A model generated the notes under the pieces. It made no database searches. It was given only the letters and a program-made list of their open reading frames with translations, and was not told the origin of the DNA. A DNA stretch of 31,024 bases from an uncultured Clostridia bacterium (GTDB lineage: Bacteria; Bacillota; Clostridia; Christensenellales; UBA1242): positions 1 through 31,024 of the forward strand of contig CANQHS010000001.1 in assembly GCA_947623795.1 (NCBI GenBank), written 5' to 3'. Made by a program: the position numbers and the translations under genes. The first letter of the stretch is position 1; each line of letters starts with the position of its first letter. Positions 1 through 7,547 of the stretch are shown in pieces.

Positions 1-2
1 TA

Positions 3-215
3 GCAGACACCGAGCATTCAATTGAAAAATGGATTGATCACACAGATCTTCTTGATGCCATAAAGCAGCTGGACGAACGCGAACGCGAAATTTTGAATTT
101 GAGATATTTTATTGGCAAAACACAAATGGAAGTGAGCGATGCGGTTGGCATTTCGCAAGCACAAGTCAGCAGGCTAGAAAAGAACGCTCTCGAGCATATA
201 AAGCGCAGTTTGTAG
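3..215 (+). CDS. sigG: Sporulation RNA polymerase sigma factor, C-terminal part (SigG-like)
   Basis: The reading frame is open from the left edge to a TAG stop, giving about 70 residues. They form sigma-70 region 4, which contacts the -35 promoter element. The helix-turn-helix reads KTQMEVSDAVGISQAQVSRLEK, close to the hallmark of the forespore sigma factors SigG and SigF; the KTQMEV and QAQVSRLEK wording favours SigG from memory of that family. The 5' part with regions 2 and 3 lies outside the window, so SigF cannot be excluded. It sits just upstream of a PdaB-like cell-wall deacetylase, also a sporulation-type gene, and ends at its own terminator. Confidence 0.8.
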   Translation, partial: ADTEHSIEKWIDHTDLLDAIKQLDEREREILNLRYFIGKTQMEVSDAVGISQAQVSRLEKNALEHIKRSL

Positions 216-222
216 AAAAATC

Positions 223-262
223 AAGAGATTTCGACAAAATAAAGTTGGAATCTCTTTTTTTA
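223..262 (+). terminator. Rho-independent terminator after the sigma factor gene
   Basis: An 8-bp inverted repeat (AAGAGATT at 223-230, AATCTCTT at 249-256) is followed by a T run. It lies 8 bases after the sigma factor stop codon. Confidence 0.75.
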
Positions 263-341
263 TACCATTTTAGTTAAATTTTTTGGTTATATTTATTTTT
301 TATTGCTCATTTTATGTGGTAAGATAGGACGGTAGATATCT

Positions 342-1106
342 ATGAAAGTGCTTTTTTTAAAAAGGACAACTTTAATTTTTGTGCTTGGTGTGGTGTTGTT
401 CCTTTCGGCCTTCTCTTTAAATTTTTTGGGCGTAGAAGCAGGCATGGTCTATTTGAACGCAACGAATAGGAAACTTCCCATTTATTCAGTTCAAACAGAT
501 GAAAATAAATTGGCAATTTCTTTTGATGCAGCGTGGGGTGCAGACAAAACAACTGAAATTATGAATATTTGTGACGAATATAATGTTAAAGCCACTTTCT
601 TTTTGGTCGGCTTTTGGGTGGAAAAATACCCAGAAAAAGTGAAAGAAATATACAATCGCGGCTTTGAAATTGGCTTGCACTCTAACACGCACCCAGATAT
701 GACAAAACTTTCCAAAAAACAAATTCGAGAGGAACTTGAAACCAACATAAACTTAATTAATGACATCACTAACTGCAAACCGAAACTTTTTCGCCCGCCA
801 TATGGCTATTATAATGACGCTTTGATCGAAGTCTGCAATAGTCTTGGGCTTAGTACAATAGAGTGGAGTGTGGACAGTCTTGATTGGAAAGGGCTTTCAG
901 CAAGCGAACTTGCCGGCAGAGTGGTTGGCAAGGCTAAAGCGGGAAGCATAATTCTATTCCATAATAATTCGGACCATATTACAACGGGTTTAAGGCTAGT
1001 TTTGGAACATTTTAAAAACAGCAAAACCGCAATTGTACCTATTGGGGATCTAATATACTACGACAACTTTACGATAAATCATGAAGGTACGCAAATTAAA
1101 AAATAA
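342..1106 (+). CDS. Polysaccharide deacetylase, PdaB-like (sporulation, cell wall)
   Basis: A 254-residue protein with an N-terminal hydrophobic segment (about residues 9-32), acting as signal or membrane anchor, then a NodB-type deacetylase domain. Visible motifs in order: SFDAAWG for metal and catalytic Asp, HSNTHPD (the His pair binding zinc) and RPPYG, followed by the C-terminal LFHN loop. The SFDAAWG variant in place of TFDDG is typical of the PdaB/YlxY branch linked to spore cortex. It probably removes N-acetyl groups from peptidoglycan sugars outside the membrane. Upstream pairing to the ribosome is weak (GGACGG). It is 11 bases from the next gene, so the two are likely co-transcribed. 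Exact substrate is inferred from family. Confidence 0.85.
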   Translation: MKVLFLKRTTLIFVLGVVLFLSAFSLNFLGVEAGMVYLNATNRKLPIYSVQTDENKLAISFDAAWGADKTTEIMNICDEYNVKATFFLVGFWVEKYPEKVKEIYNRGFEIGLHSNTHPDMTKLSKKQIREELETNINLINDITNCKPKLFRPPYGYYNDALIEVCNSLGLSTIEWSVDSLDWKGLSASELAGRVVGKAKAGSIILFHNNSDHITTGLRLVLEHFKNSKTAIVPIGDLIYYDNFTINHEGTQIKK

Positions 1107-1117
1107 AGGGGAAACAA

Positions 1118-1738
1118 ATGAATTCAGATAACAATAACAATGTTTATTTACAAGGTGTGGTCGATGACGAACCCACATATAATCACTCTTGCTTGGACGA
1201 GGATTTCTACTCGTTTAATCTTAGGGTAAAACGCCTGAGTGGAAATGATGATGTCTTGCCGATTACAATATCTCATAAGCTCTTGGAAAACATCAAGCCA
1301 GGTGAAACAATCGCGCTACGCGGCCAATTTAGAAGTTTTAACAAGGCGGTTGACGGCAAAAGTAGATTAATTTTAACTATATTTTGCCGCGAACTCTGCC
1401 CGTGCGAGGACGATGTCAACACTAATATGATTGAACTTAACGGATTTGTGTGCAAATCACCAACTTATAGAAGCACACCGCTCTCGCGTGAAATTTGCGA
1501 TTTGCTTATAGCGGTCAACCGCAACTACAATAAATCCGATTATATTCCTTGCATTGCGTGGGGAAGAAACGCACAGTTTATAAATTCTGCTCCTGTCGGC
1601 ACAAAGATTCACCTAACCGGCCGCATCCAGAGTAGGGAATACTATAAAAAGATTGACGGCACGGATGAAACGATAACAAAAACAGCATATGAAGTCAGCA
1701 TATCAAATTTGGCGATTGTGCAATTAGAGACCATTTAA
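1118..1738 (+). CDS. Single-strand DNA-binding protein with two OB folds
   Basis: A 206-residue protein in which two OB-fold halves can be seen. The first (about residues 6-95) starts NNVYLQGVVDDEP and contains the GETIALRGQFRS strand. The second (about 103-203) starts MIELNGFVCKSP and contains LLIAVNR, YIPCIAWGRNAQF and GTKIHLTGRIQSREY, the usual SSB pattern. Ordinary bacterial SSB has one OB fold and a flexible acidic tail; here the tail is missing and the domain is doubled. Start chosen because AAAGGGGAAAC precedes the ATG. It is probably co-transcribed with the deacetylase, so I take it as chromosomal rather than part of the phage island, although SSB-like proteins also occur in phages. 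Confidence 0.75.
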   Translation: MNSDNNNNVYLQGVVDDEPTYNHSCLDEDFYSFNLRVKRLSGNDDVLPITISHKLLENIKPGETIALRGQFRSFNKAVDGKSRLILTIFCRELCPCEDDVNTNMIELNGFVCKSPTYRSTPLSREICDLLIAVNRNYNKSDYIPCIAWGRNAQFINSAPVGTKIHLTGRIQSREYYKKIDGTDETITKTAYEVSISNLAIVQLETI

Positions 1739-1752
1739 TGGTCTTTTTTATT
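1728..1752 (+). terminator. Terminator overlapping the SSB stop codon
   Basis: AGACCAT (1728-1734) pairs with ATGGTCT (1738-1744) and is followed by a T-rich run. The loop contains the TAA stop of the upstream gene. Confidence 0.8.
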
Positions 1753-1762
1753 TTTCGCCATT

Positions 1763-1792
1763 TTGTACAAAATAGAACATTTGTTCTATAAA
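1763..1792 (+). promoter_or_regulatory. Promoter with a LexA/SOS box in its spacer
   Basis: TTGTAC (1763-1768) and TATAAA (1787-1792) are 18 bp apart. Between them, overlapping the first bases of the -10, is the perfect 7-2-7 palindrome TAGAACATTTGTTCTA (1773-1788). It contains GAAC-N4-GTTC, the Gram-positive LexA operator core. A repressor bound there would block RNA polymerase, so transcription of the phage regulator downstream should rise after DNA damage. The palindrome and spacing are seen directly; LexA binding is inferred. Confidence 0.6.
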
Positions 1793-1858
1793 ATTTGCTG
1801 ATTTTTATCGAAAATTGGCAAAAATTGGAAAATATTTGTAAAAAACTGACATATACAC

Positions 1859-1888
1859 TTGACTTTTCGACAAATTTTAGATTATACT
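1859..1888 (+). promoter_or_regulatory. Second promoter for the phage regulator
   Basis: TTGACT (1859-1864) and TATACT (1883-1888), 18 bp spacer, 13 bases upstream of AAGGAGAGG and the ATG of the regulator. Close match to the vegetative sigma-A consensus. Confidence 0.55.
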
Positions 1889-1912
1889 TTTTTTGAGTTT
1901 AAGGAGAGGATT

Positions 1913-2404
1913 ATGATTGATATTTATGACAGTGAAGCACTTGTCAAGTGCTATCGTATGCTAAACAAAAAATGTAAAGCTATTGATAAGTTTATTGCAA
2001 ACCATGCATTATATTTTGGCGCCGGCTCGGAGGAATATGGTTCACTTGATATAATTAATAATATTATAGACCTTATGACAAAGAAAAATCAACTAATTAA
2101 TTTAAAAGTTATTCTAGATGGGGCGATAAATTCTCTTGATGTTAGGGACAAGAAAATTCTTTATGTCAAACTGAACTATCATGTGTCTATGGAGGATTTG
2201 TGCGAATTTCTAAATATGAAGCAGCGCACCGCATTTAGACGCGTTGAACACGCATATTTGAGCTTAACCGATGCACTTAACAATTCAAAATACATCGACA
2301 AGCTAATTTCTATTATGCAAAAAGAAATGTGGATTAGCGAAGTTAAAGATCAAGTTAAAGAAAAACATTTAAATTATAAAAAGGTGGATATCAGTAGTCT
2401 TTGA
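1913..2404 (+). CDS. Phage transcription regulator, sigma-region-4/ArpU-like
   Basis: A 163-residue protein starting at the ATG behind AAGGAGAGG; an in-frame TTG at 1859 would lie inside the promoter -35 and is unlikely. The N-terminal half is helical with no recognised fold. The C-terminal part, about residues 90-145, resembles a sigma-70 region 4 helix-turn-helix (LDVRDKKILYVKL, then MEDLCEFLNMKQRTAFRRVE), as in the ArpU/RinA-type activators that turn on phage late genes. It is the first gene after the SOS-type promoter and precedes the terminase, consistent with activation of the head operon. Its end overlaps the reverse-strand gene by 14 bp. Role inferred from fold and position. Confidence 0.6.
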   Translation: MIDIYDSEALVKCYRMLNKKCKAIDKFIANHALYFGAGSEEYGSLDIINNIIDLMTKKNQLINLKVILDGAINSLDVRDKKILYVKLNYHVSMEDLCEFLNMKQRTAFRRVEHAYLSLTDALNNSKYIDKLISIMQKEMWISEVKDQVKEKHLNYKKVDISSL

Positions 2405-3152
2405 TTTCCTTATTGGGTGTCTTTTTGTGGTCAGCAATAAGTTTGCTGCCTTTTATAACTAAAAACACAAAGACGAGCGCTGGGATGGATAGAATTGCTA
2501 TTATTATTGCTGTTGTTTTGTTTTCGATTGGCAAACTATTAATTTGTTCGGCGATTTCAAAATTTGGCGGGTCAATATATGCCACCAGTTCGCTATTTTC
2601 GTTCCACGATACGGGTTCGCCATATCCGTCATCACAATAGTCTGCATAAACATATCCAATATGTTCAAAATCTGTCGTGTATTTGCAAAAAAACCAAATG
2701 TTCGGCCGCTCATCCACCTTTGCTGTTCCAAATATTTTGCCAATAAAGGTTATATTTCGTGAATTAGAAGATATTGTGTCCAAAAGTTCAGCTTCTGCGC
2801 TAGGGCTAGCTCGCAAATCTCGGCTGTCCTCATTGAACACTCTAAATTTAACATTGGAAAGAAAAGCGTTTTCTGGCGTTCCAGCAACTGCCTTAACACT
2901 TTCCTTTTTTATATAGCCTTTAAATTCCATATAGTTCGCTTCATAAAAAATTTCGTTGTAGCTATTTGTTAGTTCAACAAAGTAAGTTTTTGGCACTATA
3001 AAGTATTTATTATTTATATCATTGTCGTCAATAGGTTGCCGATATAGATAAACATTGTCCATCATCACCCGTGCATAATAGGTTATGTTGGATGAAGCAT
3101 AGGCACAAAGCGTGGGTTGAAAAACCAATGAAAATATAAGCAAAATAATCAT
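2391..3152 (-). CDS. Membrane-anchored extracellular protein, SH3-like domains
   Basis: A 253-residue protein with an N-terminal signal segment (about residues 1-19, ending CAYASS), an extracellular part of about 190 residues and one C-terminal membrane segment (about 214-236, TTAIIIAILSIPALVFVFLVIKG) before a basic tail. The extracellular part has short beta-strand stretches such as YARVMMDNVYLYRQP and FRVFNEDSRDLRASPSAEAEL, the latter like the start of bacterial SH3 domains that bind cell wall. It is the only reverse-strand gene inside the phage head island, between regulator and terminase, so it looks like a moron-type cargo gene. There is no ribosome site: an extended -10 sits 6 bases upstream of the ATG. 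Function unknown. Confidence 0.6.
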   Translation of the reverse strand: MIILLIFSLVFQPTLCAYASSNITYYARVMMDNVYLYRQPIDDNDINNKYFIVPKTYFVELTNSYNEIFYEANYMEFKGYIKKESVKAVAGTPENAFLSNVKFRVFNEDSRDLRASPSAEAELLDTISSNSRNITFIGKIFGTAKVDERPNIWFFCKYTTDFEHIGYVYADYCDDGYGEPVSWNENSELVAYIDPPNFEIAEQINSLPIENKTTAIIIAILSIPALVFVFLVIKGSKLIADHKKTPNKEIKDY

Positions 3153-3158
3153 AAAAAA

Positions 3159-3167
3159 ATTTTATCA
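3159..3167 (-). promoter_or_regulatory. Extended -10 promoter with leaderless geometry
   Basis: Read on the minus strand, TGATAAAAT is an extended -10 (TGn plus TAAAAT) and ends 6 bases before the ATG at 3152, so transcription would start at or next to the start codon. The -35 region is only T-rich. Confidence 0.4.
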
Positions 3168-3236
3168 CGAAAAATTTGCTAAAAAATGACATGTTATGGA
3201 TATTTTTGATAACTTTTAAGCTAAATTAATTGGTAG

Positions 3237-4661
3237 ATGGAAATTGTAGAAAAAATTTTAAAAATCGACCGCATTTTAAAAGAGCGAAAAGAAAAAAACA
3301 AACTTCAATTCTATAACTCGGGAGAAATAAAGCATAATAAGCAATTGGAGTTTCATAAATGTCCTAAAAAGAATAGATGGGTGTTTGGCGGAAATAGAAC
3401 GGGGAAAACCGAATGTGGGGCGGTTGAAGTTGTGTATTTTGCACGCGGCTGCCACCCATATCGAAAAATCAAAGGAGCAACAACTGGTTGGGTGGTCAGT
3501 TTGTCAACTCAAGTTCAGCGCGATGTTGCACAAAGTAAGATTTTATATTATTTAAACCCGGATTGGATTGTCGATGTCGTTATGCTCCAAGGACGAAAAG
3601 ATAATATAAAAAATGGAATAATTGACTATATATTAGTTAAAAATGTGTTTGGCACCTTTAGCAAGATTGGCTTTAAAAGTTGCGACCAAGGCAGAGAGAA
3701 ATTTCAAGGCACAAGTCTAGACTATGTTTGGTTCGACGAAGAGCCACCATACGACATATATAGCGAGTGCAAAATGCGTATTTTGGATAAGCATGGCGAT
3801 ATATTTGCAACAATGACGCCACTAAAAGGACTCACATTTGTTTATGATGAAATATTCTTAAACAAATTTAATGACGCAAACATTTGGTGCGAATTCATAT
3901 CTTGGGACGATAACCCGTTTATAAGCTCGGAAGCGAAAGAAGAAATGAAAAAGACCATGAGCGATGCCGAGTTAAGGTCAAGACAATATGGCGAGTTTTT
4001 GGATTTTGGCGGGCGAGTTTACACCGAATTTGACGAAAACGTTAATGTCATCGAACCGTTCGATATTCCATATGATTGGCAGGATAAATTATCTATCGAC
4101 CCAGGACTTAAAAATCCACTATCGTGCCACTGGTATGCGGTGGATTATGACGGAAATGTTTATGTGGTGGCGGAGCATTATGATAAGGACAAAGATATTG
4201 AATATCATAGCAATAAAATACACGAAATATGCGAAAAGTTGAATTGGCACAGAAATTCAAATGGCATGGTTGAGGCATTGATCGATAGCGCGGCAAATCA
4301 AAAAACTTTGGCTTCAATAAAAAGTGTTGCGGACTTATTTTATGAGCATAACATTTTGGTCAACACAAATGTAAACAAAGATGTGTTTTCGGGCATACAA
4401 AAGGTGAAATCATATTTAAAAAATAGTTTTGGACAGTCAAAGCTGTTCATTTTTAACACTTGCAAAAATATGATTAACGAAATAAAAACATATCGTTGGG
4501 GAAAGGGTGATAGCCCGGTTAAAGAAAATGACCACAGTATGGACGAATTGAGATACTACATCATGAGCAGGCCAGAAAATAAAAAACCACCACGCGAAAA
4601 AAGCGTTGTTGAATTGGAAAAAGAGCGGCTTATTAAGCAGCTGAAATTAAGGAGGCGATAG
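3237..4661 (+). CDS. terL: Phage terminase large subunit
   Basis: A 474-residue DNA-packaging motor. The ATPase half has Walker A GGNRTGKT (residues 51-58), Walker B DYVWFDEE (162-169) and coupling motif ATMTPLKG (191-198). The nuclease half has RNase H-like acidic sites: the Asp in LSIDPGLKN, the Asp in LIDSAAN and the Asp in HSMDELRYY near the C terminus. It pumps DNA into procapsids and cuts the concatemer. Length is normal for the family. The ribosome site is weak (GGTAG, 3 bases from the ATG). It heads the co-directional run of head genes, and its closeness to a P22-type portal fits a short-tailed, headful-type phage ancestor. All catalytic motifs are present, so the gene looks functional. 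Confidence 0.93.
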   Translation: MEIVEKILKIDRILKERKEKNKLQFYNSGEIKHNKQLEFHKCPKKNRWVFGGNRTGKTECGAVEVVYFARGCHPYRKIKGATTGWVVSLSTQVQRDVAQSKILYYLNPDWIVDVVMLQGRKDNIKNGIIDYILVKNVFGTFSKIGFKSCDQGREKFQGTSLDYVWFDEEPPYDIYSECKMRILDKHGDIFATMTPLKGLTFVYDEIFLNKFNDANIWCEFISWDDNPFISSEAKEEMKKTMSDAELRSRQYGEFLDFGGRVYTEFDENVNVIEPFDIPYDWQDKLSIDPGLKNPLSCHWYAVDYDGNVYVVAEHYDKDKDIEYHSNKIHEICEKLNWHRNSNGMVEALIDSAANQKTLASIKSVADLFYEHNILVNTNVNKDVFSGIQKVKSYLKNSFGQSKLFIFNTCKNMINEIKTYRWGKGDSPVKENDHSMDELRYYIMSRPENKKPPREKSVVELEKERLIKQLKLRRR

Positions 4662-4713
4662 TTATATAAAAGAATTAGATAAAGAAACCCTAAAAGCGAT
4701 AAAGCAATGCATT

Positions 4714-4965
4714 ATGGGCAGTTATGTTAAAGAGATAACAAGCGAATATAGCATGGATGAAAACGGGGATTTAAAACTCACAAAACAAAAAGTTAACGAA
4801 AAAAATCTTCCGCCAAATCCAGATATAATCAAACTTATTTTCCATTCAACAGATGCGGACGACTATGAAAAATTGACAGATGAACAATTATTGCAAGAGC
4901 GAGAGCGATTATTAAACGAATTAAAGGAGAAAAATGACAGTAGAAAAACTAAAACGAAAAATTAA
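4714..4965 (+). CDS. Small terminase-neighbour protein (possible TerS-like)
   Basis: 83 residues from the ATG at 4714, but the open frame continues upstream to 4651. The extra residues (KELDKETLKAIKQCI before MGSYVKEI) look like coding sequence. A strong AAGGAGG at 4649-4655 is 10 bases from an in-frame ATA at 4666, while the ATG has no ribosome site, so the true start may be the rare ATA. The C-terminal half is charged and helical (LTDEQLLQERERLLNELKEK). Position next to the large terminase suggests a packaging accessory or small terminase; no domain is recognised. It overlaps the next gene by 32 bp. Confidence 0.65.
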   Translation: MGSYVKEITSEYSMDENGDLKLTKQKVNEKNLPPNPDIIKLIFHSTDADDYEKLTDEQLLQERERLLNELKEKNDSRKTKTKN

Positions 4966-5149
4966 ATGTGATGTCAGCGGTTGCAACAATCAAGCAGACT
5001 ACACGATTCTTAATAAAAGATTTGTGTTTGATGGAAATGTCTATCTATGTGCAACTTGCCTAAACAATTTGTATGGCGAAATAGGCAAGTTCGTAAAACC
5101 CAAAAGCATAAAACCAATTTACAAAAAAGGAGAAAAAGATGAAATCTAA
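4934..5149 (+). CDS. Small Cys4 zinc-ribbon-like phage protein
   Basis: A 71-residue basic protein with AAAGGAGAAAA directly before its ATG. Two cysteine pairs, CDVSGC (residues 13-18) and CATC (39-42), are spaced like a four-cysteine zinc knuckle. It overlaps the upstream gene by 32 bp and the portal gene by 11 bp, showing translational coupling. A role in packaging or assembly is guessed only from position. Confidence 0.7.
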   Translation: MTVEKLKRKIKCDVSGCNNQADYTILNKRFVFDGNVYLCATCLNNLYGEIGKFVKPKSIKPIYKKGEKDEI

Positions 5150-6986
5150 TCAAAAACTTGTTGAAGAAGTCAAAGCGGACTATTTAAATAGGCGCGAAAA
5201 GCGACTAAGCTTGGAACGCCAATGGCAGTTAAATATAAATTTTATGATGGGAAATCAATATAGTTACATAGCTTCAAATGGCAGTTTGCGTGAAGATGAA
5301 AAACAATATTTTTGGCAAGAAAAAGAAGTTTTTAATCATATTGCACCAATCATAGAAACGCGAATTTCAAAAATCACAGCCAGCACGCCAAATGTAACAG
5401 TTGTGCCAGCTAGCACAGACGAAGAAGATATTGAAAGTGCAAAATTGAGCAAGGAAATTTTAAATTCAGTTTGCAACAGAATTAATCTTCCCGATATCCA
5501 AAAAACAGCAACAACTTGGAGTGAAATTTGTGGCACTGTGTTTTATAAAGTTGTTTGGAACACAAACACGGGCAAAATGGTTGCAACGGACGAGCAAGGC
5601 AACGCAATTCGAGAGGGAGATGTCCAGGTTGAAGTTGTTTCCCCGTTCGAAATTTTTCCAGACAACCTCTCCACCGAACGCATTGAAGATGTAAAAAGCA
5701 TTATTTATGCACGTGCGGTGGATGTGGACGAAATAAAACACGAATGGGGTGTTGATGTGGAAAGCGAAAGAGTTAACTCATTTACACTCGATAGCAACAC
5801 ATCAAGCCTAGGTGGGCTAGGTTATGACGCACACATTAACAAAGTTTCGAATGTGGAACTTTCAAACCACGCAGTTATGATTGAAAGATATATTAAGCCA
5901 ACAAAAAATTATCCAAATGGACGGTTGACCATTGTTGCTGGAAACAAACTTTTGTTTGATGGCGATTTGCCATATATAAACGACGATTTAAATCTAAGAA
6001 CTTTCCCGTTTGTTAAGCAAGTTTCAAACTATTTTCCGGGCAATTTCTTCGGCACAAGTGTTGTTGATAGGCTTATTCCATTACAGCGTGCTTATAACGC
6101 TGTTAGAAATCGCAAACACGAATATTTCAATCGCTCGGTTATGAATGTGCTTGCTGTTGAGGATGGGAGTGTGGATACTGATGCTCTTGAAATTGACGGA
6201 TTGTCTCCCGGCAAAGTGCTTGTTTATAGACAAGGCAGCAGAATGCCAGAAGTGGTTGAAAATCCAAGACTAAATTTGGATTTTGATGCTGAAGAAGAGC
6301 GTTTGCTTGGCGAGTTCAAAACTGTTTCAGGAGTCAGCGATATGATGACAGATAGCTATGCAGAATACACAAATCTTTCCGGCTCTGCACTCGAACTTTT
6401 GGCAGAACAAGACAATGCAAGGCTAATCAACGCGATCGATTCAGCCAAACTCGCAAGCAAAACTATCGCAAAATACATTTTAAGGCTATATAAACAATTC
6501 GCTGTCGTGCCAAGACTATTAAAAATCACCGGACAGAACAATTCTGTTAAAATGTACTATTGGAATCAAAATGAAATTTCGAGCGATGATGTTGTCTTTG
6601 ACACAACTGCCGAATTTAGCGATAGCATTGGTCAAAAACGCACAATGTTGTTGGACTTAATTCGACAAGGCTTGATGTATGACGAAGATGGAAAATTTAG
6701 CCCGTCAACACGCAAAAAATGTTTGGACTTATTAGGCTTTGGAATGTGGGAAAATAGCGTAGATTTGCAAAGTTTGAATATCAATAGGGCGAAAGAAGAA
6801 AACCTAGCAATATCAAAGGGTGAAAAACTTGAAATCTTGCCAGTTGACGACCACAAAATTCACATCGATGAACACACTGCCTATATTTTAAGTGCAAGCA
6901 TAAAAGATAAGCCAAACTATAAAAAAATTATCGAAAATTTGTTAGAACATATTGAAGAGCATAAAAAGATGTTAAAAGGAGAATAA
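5139..6986 (+). CDS. Phage portal protein, P22 type
   Basis: A 615-residue protein. The N-terminal region (YLNRREKRLSLERQWQLNINFMMGNQY, then EVFNHIAPIIETRISKITASTPNVTV) and the region NRKHEYFNRSVMNVLAVEDGSVD are characteristic of P22-like portals, which form the 12-subunit ring at one capsid vertex through which DNA passes. The C-terminal third is helical with a charged tail (NLLEHIEEHKKMLKGE), as in the crown/barrel region. Start supported by AAAAAAGGAGAAAAAG upstream. It overlaps the Cys4 gene by 11 bp and is 4 bases before the scaffold gene. Length is somewhat below that of P22 gp1 (about 725 residues, from memory). Confidence 0.9.
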   Translation: MKSNQKLVEEVKADYLNRREKRLSLERQWQLNINFMMGNQYSYIASNGSLREDEKQYFWQEKEVFNHIAPIIETRISKITASTPNVTVVPASTDEEDIESAKLSKEILNSVCNRINLPDIQKTATTWSEICGTVFYKVVWNTNTGKMVATDEQGNAIREGDVQVEVVSPFEIFPDNLSTERIEDVKSIIYARAVDVDEIKHEWGVDVESERVNSFTLDSNTSSLGGLGYDAHINKVSNVELSNHAVMIERYIKPTKNYPNGRLTIVAGNKLLFDGDLPYINDDLNLRTFPFVKQVSNYFPGNFFGTSVVDRLIPLQRAYNAVRNRKHEYFNRSVMNVLAVEDGSVDTDALEIDGLSPGKVLVYRQGSRMPEVVENPRLNLDFDAEEERLLGEFKTVSGVSDMMTDSYAEYTNLSGSALELLAEQDNARLINAIDSAKLASKTIAKYILRLYKQFAVVPRLLKITGQNNSVKMYYWNQNEISSDDVVFDTTAEFSDSIGQKRTMLLDLIRQGLMYDEDGKFSPSTRKKCLDLLGFGMWENSVDLQSLNINRAKEENLAISKGEKLEILPVDDHKIHIDEHTAYILSASIKDKPNYKKIIENLLEHIEEHKKMLKGE

Positions 6987-6990
6987 GAAA

Positions 6991-7539
6991 ATGGAAAAAT
7001 TGGAACAACCTGAAAATTTAGGCTCCAATGCTTTTGGTAAATTTAAAGATGCAGAAAGTTTGATGAGGGCCTATTCAAACTTGGAAAGTGAGTTTACCAA
7101 AAAAAGTCAAAAATTGGCTCAACTTGAAAGCGAAAAAGAAAACGAACAAAAAATTATTTCAAGAAAGGCCGAAATTGAAAGAAAGGTGGACGAATTTGTA
7201 ACAAAATTTGAAAAAATCAAACCTTTTAGCAGCGCGCTCAAAGAAAGTTTGATTAACAATGAAAATTCATCTCTTGAAGATGAAGCGATAAGTATATTGT
7301 CAAATAATTACAAATCAGCAGAAGAATTTATGACTGATGATGAGTTTTTAAACAAGTATATTTATTCCAATAAGGACATTAAAGATAAAATTGTAAAAGA
7401 ATATTTATCAAATATAACTTTAAATTCTCCAATCAAAATGAATTCTAGCGCCTCCAACATTTCTTTAACCCCGCCAAGCGACCCGACCACAATTAAAGAG
7501 GCTGGGAAGTTGGCAAAATCTATAATCAAACAAAAATAG
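6991..7539 (+). CDS. Phage capsid scaffolding protein (probable)
   Basis: A 182-residue, charged, largely helical protein between portal and capsid genes, the usual place for a scaffold. The N terminus has AFGKFKDAESLMRAYSNLESEFTKKSQKL, a motif seen in phage scaffold or capsid-assembly proteins; a coiled coil follows (about residues 25-75). The C terminus is basic (KEAGKLAKSIIKQK), as expected for a coat-binding tail. Scaffold proteins fill the procapsid and leave before DNA enters. AAAAGGAGAATAAG precedes the start. Assignment rests on position, composition and the N-terminal motif, not on a strong sequence signature. Confidence 0.7.
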   Translation: MEKLEQPENLGSNAFGKFKDAESLMRAYSNLESEFTKKSQKLAQLESEKENEQKIISRKAEIERKVDEFVTKFEKIKPFSSALKESLINNENSSLEDEAISILSNNYKSAEEFMTDDEFLNKYIYSNKDIKDKIVKEYLSNITLNSPIKMNSSASNISLTPPSDPTTIKEAGKLAKSIIKQK

Positions 7540-7547
7540 GAGAATTT

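Noticed and set aside
1811..1834. Direct repeat AAAATTGG at 1811-1834 as an operator.
   Set aside because: Only two short A+T-rich copies; not distinguishable from local composition.
1859..1912. TTG at 1859 as start of the phage regulator.
   Set aside because: It lies in the -35 of a good promoter, while the ATG at 1913 has an excellent ribosome site.
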